A DNA stretch of 64,000 nucleotides from Cronobacter malonaticus LMG 23826 (GTDB lineage Bacteria; Pseudomonadota; Gammaproteobacteria; Enterobacterales; Enterobacteriaceae): NCBI RefSeq assembly GCF_001277215.2, contig NZ_CP013940.1:2356001-2420000 (forward strand), written 5' to 3'. Position numbers and translations under genes: made by a program. The notes beneath the pieces are model-generated. The model did no database searches. It worked only from the letters and a program-made list of their open reading frames with translations, and was not told the DNA's origin. Shown one piece after another: positions 35,145 through 43,956 of the stretch; the first letter of the stretch is position 1, and every line of letters starts with the position of its first letter.

Positions 35145-35345
35145 TTAGCGGTGCGTATTCGTTTCGGAATGCATCATCGCGTAGCTGTCGTAACGTTCAG
35201 CCGCCGAGAAACCCACCAGCATGGCAGATTTGCAAAATATACATTTTGCGCCGTGCGGGTTTTTATCGGTTACGTCGAAACGGGACGTACGATACTGCGA
35301 GCCGTGACACGCAGGGCATCTGAAATGCAAGCCTGCTGCAATCAT
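35145..35345 (-). CDS. YmcF/YnfQ-like cold-shock-linked zinc-ribbon protein
   Basis: The 66-residue protein has two Cys pairs, CPAC (from residue 9) and CIFC about 23 residues later, around GSQYRTSRFDVTDKNPHGAK. This spacing and the core motif match the recently recognised E. coli YmcF and YnfQ, also encoded right behind CspA-family genes. The start is uncertain: the ATG at 35345 lies 7 bases past the csp stop, while an ATG at 35369 overlaps csp. Translation is probably coupled to csp. Role unknown; the zinc ribbon suggests nucleic-acid binding. Confidence 0.8.
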   Translation of the reverse strand: MIAAGLHFRCPACHGSQYRTSRFDVTDKNPHGAKCIFCKSAMLVGFSAAERYDSYAMMHSETNTHR

Positions 35346-35352
35346 GTTGTCT

Positions 35353-35565
35353 TTAGAGCGCCACCACATTCACGGCTGACGGGCCTTTAGCACCGTTTTC
35401 AACCGAGAATTCAACCTGCTGGCCTTCGGTCAGCGTGCGAAAGTTATCGCTCTGGATAGCGGAGAAATGGACGAACACATCTTTGCTGCCGTCTGCCGGT
35501 GCGATAAAACCAAAGCCTTTATCCGCGTTAAACCATTTCACTGAACCATTCATTCTGTTAGCCAT
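35353..35565 (-). CDS. CspA-family cold-shock protein
   Basis: The 70-residue single cold-shock domain has RNP1 KGFGFIAP (residues 16-23) and RNP2 DVFVHF (29-34). It melts RNA structure and acts as an antiterminator. It is nearest the CspA/CspG/CspB/CspI class by its long 5' leader rather than the leaderless CspC/CspE. AAAGGTATT precedes the ATG. The ymcF-like gene follows at once, as in the E. coli cspG and cspB loci. Confidence 0.93.
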   Translation of the reverse strand: MANRMNGSVKWFNADKGFGFIAPADGSKDVFVHFSAIQSDNFRTLTEGQQVEFSVENGAKGPSAVNVVAL

Positions 35566-35745
35566 ATTTTAATACCTTTATACTTGAGCCTTGCGGCGAA
35601 AATGGTTTGAGTGACAGAAATATTCAGTGCTTAAGAGGGAACTCAAAAGAAGAGATATCGAAGGATAACGTCTGGAGATGAGTACTACTGAAGTGGAGGA
35701 CTCGTACCAACCACTGCACAACGGGTTCTGCGTATCAAACCGAGG
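35566..35745 (-). promoter_or_regulatory. Cold-shock 5' leader (thermosensing UTR) with cold box
   Basis: The leader of the csp gene, about 180 bases, contains GGTTTGATACGCAGA at 35741-35727. This resembles the cold box GGTTTGACGTACAGA at the 5' end of cspA-type messages. Near the start codon lies GCCGCAAGGC, a small hairpin like the one in cspA leaders, before the ribosome site. Upstream, TTGCTT-N18-TTAATG is a plausible promoter. The remaining bases to queH show no gene. Confidence 0.65.
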
Positions 35746-36106
35746 AGTTCATTAACGCACGCCCTGATTTTTTAAGCAAGCAGTAATGTACCTTTTACAA
35801 AACTCTATATTCAGACTTGCGCAATATTATGCTGCTAGTCCATTTTATCGCTTACCGCCAGTAAAGCAGAAAATAAATCTCCGGGCGCGTTAAAAAAACA
35901 CGCGCGACTTCTTTCTTTAACAAAATATATTTTCTGCGGCTCAGTAAAGCCGTGACGCTATTTTCTTACGCACCCTGGCTTCAATATTGTCAGCGGGGAT
36001 GTTTGCTTTCGCGATCTCTTCCCGCCCGGTAAAACCACGCGATGACGTGCGTCACGCGCGAAATATTGTTAAGGTTTATCTGATGACAACACTGAACGAG
36101 GTAATA

Positions 36107-36760
36107 ATGAACGCGTTTGTCAGGCCCACGCTTACGCTTCCTAATCAGGAAGAGAAACTGCTGCTGCACTCCTGCTGCGCGCCCTGCTCGGGCGAGGTCA
36201 TGGAGGCGTTGCAGGCTTCCGGTATCGATTACACCATCTTTTTCTATAACCCCAATATTCATCCCCAGAAGGAATACCTGCTGCGCAAAGAGGAAAATAT
36301 CCGCTTTGCTGAACAGCACGGCATTCCTTTTGTGGACGCCGATTACGACACCGATAACTGGTTCGAGCGCGCTAAAGGGATGGAATGGGAGCCGGAGCGC
36401 GGCGTGCGTTGCACCATGTGCTTCGATATGCGCTTTGAACGCACCGCGCTTTATGCGCATGAAAACGGCTTTAAGGTGATCAGCAGTTCGCTCGGCATTT
36501 CGCGCTGGAAAAACATGCAGCAAATTAATGACTGCGGTCACCGCGCCGCAGCGCCCTATGAAGGCATGGTGTACTGGGATTATAACTGGCGTAAACAGGG
36601 CGGCTCGGCGCGCATGATTGAAATCAGCAAGCGCGAGCGGTTTTATCAGCAGGAATATTGCGGCTGTGTTTATTCGCTGCGCGACTCCAATCTGCACCGT
36701 AAAGCGCAGGGCCGTCCATTAATTAAAATCGGCACGCTCTATTATGGCGACGAGTCATAA
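36107..36760 (+). CDS. queH: Epoxyqueuosine reductase QueH
   Basis: The 217-residue protein is from the DUF208 family and catalyses the last step of queuosine synthesis in tRNA, the alternative to QueG. It carries a vicinal Cys pair and Fe-S ligands: Cys23, Cys24 and Cys27 ([10 protein letters not shown]), the CTMCFD motif, and YCGCVYSL. The start is ambiguous: ATG 36107 has GAGGTAATA immediately before it, and ATG 36083 has AAGG. The former is chosen. Single-gene unit ending in a strong terminator. Confidence 0.9.
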   Translation: MNAFVRPTLTLPNQEEKLLLHSCCAPCSGEVMEALQASGIDYTIFFYNPNIHPQKEYLLRKEENIRFAEQHGIPFVDADYDTDNWFERAKGMEWEPERGVRCTMCFDMRFERTALYAHENGFKVISSSLGISRWKNMQQINDCGHRAAAPYEGMVYWDYNWRKQGGSARMIEISKRERFYQQEYCGCVYSLRDSNLHRKAQGRPLIKIGTLYYGDES

Positions 36761-36798
36761 CGGTAATCTGCGTCGTTACGATTGACCTCATTACGCGA

Positions 36799-36826
36799 AA
36801 GCCCGGCTTCATGCCGGGCTTATTAT
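36799..36826. terminator. Bidirectional terminator after queH
   Basis: AAGCCCGGC-TTCAT-GCCGGGCTT, a perfect 9-bp stem, is followed by ATTATTT, lying between converging genes. Confidence 0.85.
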
Positions 36827-37288
36827 TTAATCACTGCTGCTACTGTCGCAGTCGCCACCCGAGCCGCTGTCTGAACTGCAGCTGTCATGATGAGATGAGT
36901 GCGAAATGGTCGACGTCGAATCATACGACGCGTGGTTCGTTCCCGGATGGTGCGAGGTGTCGGTGTAATAGCGGGTATCGCCGCATTGACCGTGCGGCGC
37001 AGTCGTAAACAGCCAGATGACGGTTTTTATCGCGTGCAGTATGAGAGGGATCCCCACCAGCGCCTGTGCGAAACAGGTTACCCATATTGAGGAATTTGTC
37101 ACAATATCCGCCGTGAGGTATTCCATCAGCGGTGTAAATGCGATGACCTGAGCCAGCGCCAGCCAGAAGCCCAGCAAAAAAATGTAAGCGACAACGCTGT
37201 ACCCTATAAATGCCAGCAGCTGTTTTATACTTAATCGGTAACCCCAGCGTAAGGTATTTCGCCAGTGTGTGAAGTAGCGGTGTCGCAT
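36827..37288 (-). CDS. Small membrane protein with Ser/His/Asp-rich tail
   Basis: The 153-residue protein has a basic N-terminus, two membrane segments (about 24-46 and 66-90) and a low-complexity C-terminus from about residue 110, dominated by Ser, His, Thr, Asp and Cys and ending DCDSSSSD. The tail could bind metal through His/Cys/Asp, but this is inference. AAGAGGAATCAGGG precedes the ATG. No named family recognised. Confidence 0.68.
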   Translation of the reverse strand: MRHRYFTHWRNTLRWGYRLSIKQLLAFIGYSVVAYIFLLGFWLALAQVIAFTPLMEYLTADIVTNSSIWVTCFAQALVGIPLILHAIKTVIWLFTTAPHGQCGDTRYYTDTSHHPGTNHASYDSTSTISHSSHHDSCSSDSGSGGDCDSSSSD

Positions 37289-37465
37289 CCCTGATTCCTC
37301 TTATTAGCGGCAAACAGGTTACCGCAGCGGCCCGCGCCCTGAAACTACCAGAATCGTGGTCGCGTGGTATAAAAAGCCAGCAGCCGTAAATTTAAAAAAT
37401 AAATATCGGGCTATTGGTACTCAATGTGTGTAAGGTGCACCCTCCACAATTCAAAGAAGATACTT

Positions 37466-37639
37466 ATGGCTATTCATAAAAGAAAATCGCAAGACAGTTA
37501 CTTAAGCCGTGTCACCTGCCCGAAATGCAACGAAAAATCTGAACACAGCGCCGCCCGCGTCAACAAGAAAAAAACGCTCATCTGCCCCGCCTGCAATCAT
37601 TTATTTGTCTCCGCGCAAGCCCCAGCGACGCCATTCTAA
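37466..37639 (+). CDS. Small zinc-ribbon protein, YnfU-like
   Basis: The 57-residue protein begins MAIHKRKSQDSYLSRVTCPK and contains CPKC and CPAC pairs separated by about 20 residues, including SEHSAARVNKKKTLI. The HSAAR core is characteristic of the YnfU group of zinc-binding small proteins. The frame extends upstream, but the ATG at 37466 gives the compact domain; the ribosome site is weak (AAAGAAG). Function unknown. Confidence 0.72.
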   Translation: MAIHKRKSQDSYLSRVTCPKCNEKSEHSAARVNKKKTLICPACNHLFVSAQAPATPF

Positions 37640-37917
37640 ACCCTGTTTTTGTAGCCGGTTAAAAGCGCCGGTCTTGCTGGTGCTTTTAACTATGCTGAAT
37701 AGCGCTGAATTTATGCGCGATGATACCCGGCCATGTCTATCTGCGCCGCAAGCTGTTCTCCTCTGTTAACAACCTCACAAAAGAAAAGTTAAACTAGAAA
37801 CATTTTTTTAATAGAGAAATTACGCTGCGATCTCAATTCCATTTAACAGGCAGAATGTGTTAACAAACAATAACCTCCCACCTGCATTTCTTTGCGTTTT
37901 TTTACTTTCATATTCTC

Positions 37918-37944
37918 TAAAAGCCGGTCGTCTGTCGCCGATAA
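37918..37944 (+). promoter_or_regulatory. Sigma-28 (FliA) promoter of the first chemoreceptor gene
   Basis: TAAAAGCC, 11 bases, GCCGATAA. The -10 is a perfect FliA match with correct spacing; the -35 keeps TAAA. The predicted start near 37951 also rules out the outermost possible start codon of the receptor gene (37892). Confidence 0.85.
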
Positions 37945-38017
37945 ACGCCCTGAACCGTTTATATCGCATGAGGGAGAAATATCCTTGAATATGAAAATGG
38001 ATGTGAAAGGAATGACA

Positions 38018-39556
38018 ATGACCGTAAGGCTTTTCTCATTTATTACGCTGGGAACTTTAATTATTATTTTTCTCGCCAGTTCAGCCTCTAATCTGTGGTC
38101 GCTGACGCGCAGCAATCAGGCGCTGGATGATGTCAATAAAGAGATCCGCGTTGTGCTTTCCGTGGTGGACCCGATTAACCACAGCCGGACGGTGCGCGTA
38201 CGCCTGATGGAAGCGATGATTAATCAGTCGTTAGGCAAAACCTCACAGGCAGAAACGTCACTGGAGGGTGCCAGGGAATTCTTACAGCACGCCACGGAAA
38301 CGTTCGACTCGTATATGGCTTCGCCCCGCGCGCCGGGTGAAGAGGAAATTTTAGCGCCCTATCGCCAGACCTGGCAGAATTATCTCGACAAGGGTTTACG
38401 CCCGATGGTTGAGGCTGCGAAGAATCATGACGTGGAACGCTTCAACCAGCTTGCAAGCTTTACCGTACCGGCGCTTGATTACCAGTTTGAAAATGAATTA
38501 CTGAAACTCCTTTCATTCCGGGAAGATTATGCGCATAACCTTAATCTGGATGCGCAGGAACAATTTAAATACAGCCTCACGCTGTTGGGCGGGTTTACGC
38601 TTATTTTTGTTCTGATCCTGATAGCGGTATTTATTCTTATCCAGCGTCGGATCCTTAAACCCTTAGACATCGCGCACGCCCAGTGCAAGAAAATCGCCGA
38701 GGGAGATTTACAGAATCCGATCATTTCGCATTCCGGTGATGAAATAGGCAGGATGCTTGCCGCGCTTGAGCAAATGCGGCAGTCCCTGCGCGAGATTATC
38801 ATCCAGGTGCGCGACTCCAGCGACAGCGTGGCGCACGCCGCTGATGAAATCGCCGCCGGGAATATCGATCTCTCCGCGCGCACTGAAGAACAGGCGGCGT
38901 CTCTTGGCGAGACCGCGGCCAGCATGGAGCAGTTGACCTCCACCGTGATGCACACGTCTGATAATACGCATAATGCGGACCTGCTGGCGGGTTCAATGCG
39001 CGAATCGGCGCAGGAAGGCAATCAGATTATGGAAGAAGCCGTGGAATCTATGATGGAGCTTGAATCGAGCGCCAGACGCATCGACTCCATTACCGGCATC
39101 ATTGAAGGCATCGCCTTCCAGACCAATATTCTGGCGCTTAACGCCGCCGTTGAAGCGGCGCGCGCGGGTGAACAGGGCCGCGGATTTGCGGTGGTCGCGA
39201 GCGAAGTGCGCAACCTGGCGCAGCGCTCTTCCGCCGCCGCCAAAGAGATCAAAGAACTGATCGAACAATCCGGCACGCATATTACGTCCGGCAGCGAAAA
39301 AGTCAGCCGGGCGGGTGAGAGCATGAAGGCAATCATTAATTCTGTTAATCAGGTGTCGGTATTAATGTCTGAGCTGGCGTTGTCCACCGGCGAACAGAGC
39401 CGCGGCATTGAACAAATTAACCTTGCGGTCAACCAGATGGATGCGGTGACGCAGCAGAACGCCGCGCTGGTAGAAGAAGCTTCTTCCGCCGCGATGTCGC
39501 TGAAAGAGCAGTCTCACCTGCTCAGGCAAACCGTCGGTATCTTTAACGTTAGCTGA
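38018..39556 (+). CDS. Methyl-accepting chemotaxis protein (4-helix-bundle sensor)
   Basis: About 512 residues: membrane helix 1 (6-27), a periplasmic TarH-like helical sensor (about 30-185), membrane helix 2 (about 187-210), HAMP, and the signalling domain. The near-invariant hairpin tip [20 protein letters not shown] is present. No C-terminal NWETF-type CheR tether is seen; it ends QTVGIFNVS. Start choice: ATG 38018 has AAAGGA at ideal distance; ATG 37991 is an alternative. Both lie after the FliA promoter. The ligand cannot be predicted. Confidence 0.92.
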   Translation: MTVRLFSFITLGTLIIIFLASSASNLWSLTRSNQALDDVNKEIRVVLSVVDPINHSRTVRVRLMEAMINQSLGKTSQAETSLEGAREFLQHATETFDSYMASPRAPGEEEILAPYRQTWQNYLDKGLRPMVEAAKNHDVERFNQLASFTVPALDYQFENELLKLLSFREDYAHNLNLDAQEQFKYSLTLLGGFTLIFVLILIAVFILIQRRILKPLDIAHAQCKKIAEGDLQNPIISHSGDEIGRMLAALEQMRQSLREIIIQVRDSSDSVAHAADEIAAGNIDLSARTEEQAASLGETAASMEQLTSTVMHTSDNTHNADLLAGSMRESAQEGNQIMEEAVESMMELESSARRIDSITGIIEGIAFQTNILALNAAVEAARAGEQGRGFAVVASEVRNLAQRSSAAAKEIKELIEQSGTHITSGSEKVSRAGESMKAIINSVNQVSVLMSELALSTGEQSRGIEQINLAVNQMDAVTQQNAALVEEASSAAMSLKEQSHLLRQTVGIFNVS

Positions 39557-39623
39557 CGAGAGTAAAAGGTTCAGGTAGCCGGAACGCGAAATAAGACGGC
39601 AGCGCCGTTAACGTGTTTCTCAA

Positions 39624-39661
39624 TAAAAAAGCCGGGCGACAGGATGCGCCTGGCTTTTTTA
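39624..39661. terminator. Terminator after the first chemoreceptor
   Basis: AAAAAAGCCGGGCG, a 7-base loop, then GCGCCTGGCTTTTTT. The stem has one mismatch or wobble; the A and T runs make it bidirectional. Confidence 0.85.
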
Positions 39662-39777
39662 TTCGTTCCGCTACGGCATGCTCACTTTTACGCCTGGATA
39701 AGACGCGTCTCATCCCGTTTGTGTCGCCGTCATGTTAAACAGAAGGTATTAACCGACCCACACCTAAGGAAAAACGT

Positions 39778-40563
39778 ATGTCTGCCGATCTCTCCCAAAT
39801 GGGTGGTGCCAGAGTGACACTCGCCACCGATGAAACGGGCAGACGGGTTATCGAAAAATGCCCGGTGGGAGACGTTGAATATGGCTTTTATCAGCATGCC
39901 GCACGTGAACTCGCCGATGCCGGTATCCTGACCCCAACGTTGCTGGGTGCCGATCCTGAGCAGCGTAAGCTGACGCTTGAGTATATTCCGCACGCCATTG
40001 ACTAGGACGCGGTAGCAGATGACCGCATTCTGGCGATACTGGCTCGCCTGCACCGTTATCCGGCTCATCCCGGCTGGCGCTATCACCCTCACGGCTGGTC
40101 AGACGCGGCGCTGGAAAATACGCTCAGCCTCCTGGCACTTACAGAGACCGCCGCCCGGCAGTTGCGAACGCTTTATCGTCACCGCGATATGCTGTTTGAG
40201 AAGCCATGCCTGATTTCGGGCGACAGCAATGCGGGTAACTGGGGCAGAAGAGAGAACGGTGAGCGGGTGCTGTTCGACTGGGAACGATTCGGACGCGCAA
40301 GCCCGGCGATTGATCTGGCACCGCTGATTAAAGGCATGGGCACGCCGCAGGCATTTGTTCAGATGGCCGGGCGTTACCGTCGCTTCTCATCGCAATACCC
40401 GGTTGATGAGCTTGCGCGTGACATCGCCATCGCCAAAGCCTGGATTGTCACTGAAGTCGTCACGCTACTCCATGAGCGGCAAAAAGCGTCGCTTCCGTTA
40501 TATCTCAACTGGTACCGGGAAAATCTGCCTGACTGGCTGGATAACACGGTCAGGCTGGTGTGA
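39778..40563 (+). pseudogene. APH/choline-kinase-like phosphotransferase interrupted by an amber codon
   Basis: One reading frame of 262 codons is broken only by TAG at 40003-40005, after EYIPHAID. Downstream, in the same frame, the kinase continues with LARLHRYPAHPGWRYHPHGW, the Brenner-like catalytic loop SGDSNAGNWG, and the metal-binding DWERFG, running to TGA at 40561-40563. Either half alone lacks an essential part: the N-lobe or the catalytic C-lobe. A single C-to-T change (CAG to TAG) explains it. A sequencing error or suppressed amber cannot be excluded. Confidence 0.8.
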
Positions 40564-40590
40564 TTAAATATGTTGTTCTGAACAGTCAAA

Positions 40591-40760
40591 TCACGGCTCA
40601 AAGGCCGTCATAGCGAATGAAATAAAAATGCACGCTAAGTAGCCTGCGCCTCGCTGTCTGCCCGCATCGCTCGCTTTTACTATCCACTCGCGAAAAGCGG
40701 CGACATCTGCCCGTGCCTCCGCTTCCTTCGTCGTCACCAGATAATAATTCGCGCGGGTAA
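40591..40760 (-). pseudogene. LysR-family regulator, C-terminal remnant
   Basis: Read leftward the sequence gives a peptide around TRANYYLVTTKEAEARADVA, then AFREWIVKAS. This matches the C-terminal end of the effector domain of GcvA-like LysR regulators (YYLV...AFR.W). There is no start, DNA-binding domain or upstream part, so it is the stub of a deleted gene. It lies in a 556-base stretch (40564-41119) with no intact gene. Confidence 0.55.
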
Positions 40761-40833
40761 CGAAAATTCAAAAAGCATCCTGAGCATCTGGCGTTTGATT
40801 AGATCCTGAACCAGCAGTTTGCTGGCGGAGACA

Positions 40834-40977
40834 ATGCTGGCAGTTATTCTCAGTAGCGTCATTATTCTTGTCGTTAATCAGTGGAGCGGGTTAAAAGTTG
40901 CCGACGCCCTGTTGCTGGACCTCTCATTACTGGGCGCGCTGTATTGTAAAATTCAACAGCAGGCACCTCAGTCATAA
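40834..40977 (+). pseudogene. Membrane-protein fragment, possibly cation-diffusion-facilitator remnant
   Basis: A 47-codon frame reads MLAVILSSVIILVVNQWSGL, then KVADALLLDLSLLGALYCKI. The pattern of a membrane helix, a short loop with Trp/Gly, Ala-Asp, and a second helix resembles helices 3-4 of CDF metal exporters. A stop codon (40807-40809) cuts it off from related sequence upstream. No ribosome site is seen. The identification is tentative; decay is the safest description. Confidence 0.35.
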
Positions 40978-41119
40978 TATCGCCGCCCCCAAAATTAAGG
41001 GGGGAATTTTAGCCCCGAACATTTTCCTCTTACTGATAATTCGCGTAAGGTTCGTCATTCCGCCGTTATCCCTGCGCAAGAAAATACGCAGGGATTTTTA
41101 TAAAGAACAGGAGTTCGCC

Positions 41120-41722
41120 ATGCTAAAACGCTGCTCATCGCTTATTGTCTTTTCAATGCTGGCCGCCCCGCTTGCGCAAGCCGACACTCTTCGCGCCGTG
41201 GATGTGACCACCTTTGATGTCGCCGGTGTCAAAACGGGGATGGATTACGACCAGGCCGTGAAAGCGATCACGGAACATTTTCATGTGCCGGCCTCCGCAC
41301 TGAGCGTTGATAAATTCCCGATGATGAATGCCGTCACCGGTAATAAGCAGCCGCATTATGTCGGCTATGAAAAAGATGGCGTGGAGCTTTCGGTTCACTT
41401 TGAAGGCCGCGTACCGGTAGATCCGGCGCACCCTCTCGTGGTATCCATGATTACCTATAAACTGCCATGGTCAACGGATAATAAAACGGCCATGGAAAAG
41501 GCAGCCCTGGAAAAATATGGGCCTCAGTCTAACGGCACTTACACCACGCCCATGGTGTGGTGTAAGAATCCAGGAAAAATGGCGAGCGATGCGTGTAGCA
41601 ATGACATGAACCAGGCCACGCTGAAACTGGCGAATACCGCGCTCGAACTCTCTGATCCTTCATGGAGCCAGGCGCGCATCAAGTTTATGGAGAGCAAACA
41701 GACCCGCACGCCTGGGTTCTGA
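41120..41722 (+). CDS. Exported hypothetical protein, 200 residues
   Basis: MLKRCSSLIVFSMLAAPLAQ followed by A-DTLRAV is a clear signal peptide, so the mature protein is periplasmic. It contains two cysteines near the C-terminus (VWCKNPGKMASDACSND) that may form a disulfide. No family recognised. CAGGAGTTCGCC precedes the ATG. A terminator follows within 30 bases, so it is a single-gene unit. Confidence 0.78.
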   Translation: MLKRCSSLIVFSMLAAPLAQADTLRAVDVTTFDVAGVKTGMDYDQAVKAITEHFHVPASALSVDKFPMMNAVTGNKQPHYVGYEKDGVELSVHFEGRVPVDPAHPLVVSMITYKLPWSTDNKTAMEKAALEKYGPQSNGTYTTPMVWCKNPGKMASDACSNDMNQATLKLANTALELSDPSWSQARIKFMESKQTRTPGF

Positions 41723-41752
41723 AACCGCTTAACGCGTAACCATGAACGCAAG

Positions 41753-41776
41753 GGGCTGACGCTTCAGCCCTTTTCT
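41753..41776 (+). terminator. Terminator after the exported protein gene
   Basis: GGGCTGA-CGCT-TCAGCCC, a perfect 7-bp stem, is followed by TTTTCTCTTT. Confidence 0.85.
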
Positions 41777-41876
41777 CTTTCCCTCTCGCGATCCGCTTTA
41801 GCTGGCCATACGCCACGGTTTTCATGGCGCGAACGGCCTGGAGACGCAAGCCCGGCGCACTTTTAACATCCCCGTT

Positions 41877-42824
41877 TCATCCCTCTTTTTTCGCTGCTTC
41901 CTTCGCATGAATAAAAGCATCTTCAAGAAAACGAAGCGCGTTACGCAACGCCCGATCGGCTTGTGGCAGGTGACCCGCCAGAAGATGCCAGACATGAAAC
42001 ATCCCGGGCCAGACTTCAAGCGTGGTGCGTACGCGCGCCTCCCCCAGATTGGAAGCAAGCGTTAAGGCACCACTCAGCATGACCTCATTCTCTCCGATCT
42101 GGATAAGGATCGGCGCAAGCCCGTGAACATTCGCGTAAACGGGGGAAGCATCAGGATGGGTGGGCAGCTCGCCTGCGAGAAAGCATCGTGCCAGCGCATT
42201 GAGAAAGTCAACGCGACAGAGCGGATCGATCCCGTCACGCGTGGTCGCTGATAAACCGCGATGGGTAAGATCGGCCCAGGGAGAGATGGCCACCCCGCCC
42301 GCCGGCAGCGGAAGCCCCGCGTCACGCGCCTTGCGCATTATCGTCACTACCATCGCGCCCCCGGCTGAATCGCCCACCAGCACGAGGTTTTCAGGCGGGA
42401 TGCCGCTATCAAGCAAGGCGCAATACGCGCGAAAGGCATCGTCAATGGGCGTTGGAAAGGGAAATTCAGGCGCCTGACGGTAGTCCGGCGTATAAACCCG
42501 GGCGTGCAGCGTCGCAGCGATGCGGCCCGTAAGCCCACGGTAGGCGTCGACACCGCCATGGACATAACCGCCACCGTGAAGATAAAGCACCACGCGGTTT
42601 TCTGCTTGTTCATGCGGCTCACTGAGCATCGCCGGTACGTTGCCTAACGTAACGGTGCGGTAAGACACCCCGTCGATAGCAGGGAAGATTTTTTCAAGCC
42701 CCTGCATATAGTGAGCGCGCACCTCAGGCCAGCCCGCGTCTGACTGTCCATACAGTTTCTCTACCACAGGGCCGGCGGCATGGATCCATTTATCCAGAAT
42801 TTGCTGGGCATTGTTCGGGAGCAT
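41877..42824 (-). CDS. Alpha/beta hydrolase, hormone-sensitive-lipase-type esterase
   Basis: The 315-residue protein has the HSL-family oxyanion motif LHGGGY (about 82-87) and nucleophile elbow GDSAGGA with the catalytic Ser. The catalytic His lies in PGMFHVWH near residue 278. The acid residue is probably in IGENEVML. It likely cleaves short-chain carboxyl esters; the substrate is unknown. It is divergent from a LysR gene 70 bases away, with a palindromic operator between, which suggests the LysR protein controls it. Confidence 0.87.
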   Translation of the reverse strand: MLPNNAQQILDKWIHAAGPVVEKLYGQSDAGWPEVRAHYMQGLEKIFPAIDGVSYRTVTLGNVPAMLSEPHEQAENRVVLYLHGGGYVHGGVDAYRGLTGRIAATLHARVYTPDYRQAPEFPFPTPIDDAFRAYCALLDSGIPPENLVLVGDSAGGAMVVTIMRKARDAGLPLPAGGVAISPWADLTHRGLSATTRDGIDPLCRVDFLNALARCFLAGELPTHPDASPVYANVHGLAPILIQIGENEVMLSGALTLASNLGEARVRTTLEVWPGMFHVWHLLAGHLPQADRALRNALRFLEDAFIHAKEAAKKEG

Positions 42825-42850
42825 AATTGAAACCTCTGTTGTTTAATTTC

Positions 42851-42865
42851 TACAATACGATTGTA
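42851..42865. promoter_or_regulatory. Palindromic LysR-type operator between esterase and regulator
   Basis: TACAAT-ACG-ATTGTA is a perfect dyad in the 70-base divergent gap. It contains the ATAC/GTAT arms expected of LysR-type binding sites (T-N11-A class). Binding by the adjacent LysR protein is inference. Confidence 0.65.
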
Positions 42866-42894
42866 TTTACTCTATTGACGAAAAAGGTTCCCCA

Positions 42895-43830
42895 ATGGCG
42901 GGCAGAAAAATCGCTTCGGGAAACGTAACCGGGGCCGCGCTGGATATTCATACGCTGCGTATCTTTGTTGCGGTGGCGGAAGCCGGGAGTTTCGTGGCGG
43001 GCGGTAAGGCAATGGGGCTGACGCGTTCTGCGGCAGGCAAAGCGCTGGCGCGTCTGGAAGACTACCTGGAGACGCGGCTTTTTCAGCGTACCACCCGCAG
43101 CCTGTCTCTCACGACGGAGGGACACGAGTTTTATCATCGCTGCTGTCAGATTCTCGAAGATCTGGCAGACGCCGAGTCCAGCATCCGCCAGAACCCGCCG
43201 CTGGCAAAAGGCATCCTCCGACTGACCGTCTCAGAAGGTTACGGCAAAATGATCGTACTGCCGTTTATCCGGGAATTTTTACACCGTTCGCCAGGGGTAA
43301 GCATTGAGGTTAGTTTTAGCGATCGGGTCGTGGATCTTGTCGAAGAGGGTTTCGATCTTGCGCTTCGCGTCGGCAACGGCGTTACGAGTTATCAATACAT
43401 TACGCAGGTGATAGACCGGACAACGCCACAGCTTATGGCGTCGCCGGATTATCTGCAGGAATGGGGAATGCCGACATCGCTTGCTGAGCTGAAAAACCAT
43501 CGTCGGCTCGTTTATGGTCTGGGGGCTGCTTCCACGGCATGGACTTTCGTTGATACCAGGCATGAGCAGATCGCGGTGCACAGTCGTAATGACGTCAGGT
43601 TTGACAGTGGCGATGCCATTCGCACAGCCGCGCTAATGGGGCTGGGTATCGGTTTTTTACCGTCGTTCATGGTGCAAAACGATATCCAGCAAGGCCGCCT
43701 TATTCAGGTGCTGCCCGAGGCACGGGGCGAAGACGTCGCCATCCATGCTATTTACCCTAACCGAAGACATCTTCCTGTTCGGGTCCGGGCTTTTATTGAT
43801 GGGCTTAAACATTTTCTGAGTAATGCATAA
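42895..43830 (+). CDS. LysR-family transcriptional regulator
   Basis: The 311-residue protein has an N-terminal winged helix-turn-helix (about 17-75, with SFVAGGKAMGLTRSAAGKAL as recognition region) and a C-terminal substrate-binding domain of the type seen in DmlR/PgrR-like members. AAAGGTTCCCC precedes the ATG, supporting a 15-residue extension ahead of the usual start. It most likely regulates the divergent esterase and itself. Confidence 0.92.
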   Translation: MAGRKIASGNVTGAALDIHTLRIFVAVAEAGSFVAGGKAMGLTRSAAGKALARLEDYLETRLFQRTTRSLSLTTEGHEFYHRCCQILEDLADAESSIRQNPPLAKGILRLTVSEGYGKMIVLPFIREFLHRSPGVSIEVSFSDRVVDLVEEGFDLALRVGNGVTSYQYITQVIDRTTPQLMASPDYLQEWGMPTSLAELKNHRRLVYGLGAASTAWTFVDTRHEQIAVHSRNDVRFDSGDAIRTAALMGLGIGFLPSFMVQNDIQQGRLIQVLPEARGEDVAIHAIYPNRRHLPVRVRAFIDGLKHFLSNA

Positions 43831-43956
43831 CCTCCTCTCTGTTGCCTGGCCGCTGTGAATGTTAAGACCGGGCTTACCGCTGAAAACGGATTGCGGCCCA
43901 GGCTGGCTGAGGGAAAAGACATTTTGCCGCCCGCTATTCTTCCCGTAGCGCCACAT

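Noticed and set aside
35987..36106. N-terminal extension of QueH
   Set aside because: Non-conserved residues, and ATG 36107 has an ideal ribosome site; 36083 remains possible.
40898..41119. N-terminal extension of the exported 200-residue protein
   Set aside because: The frame is open, but the signal peptide begins at 41120 with its own AGGAG; the extension covers a decayed region.
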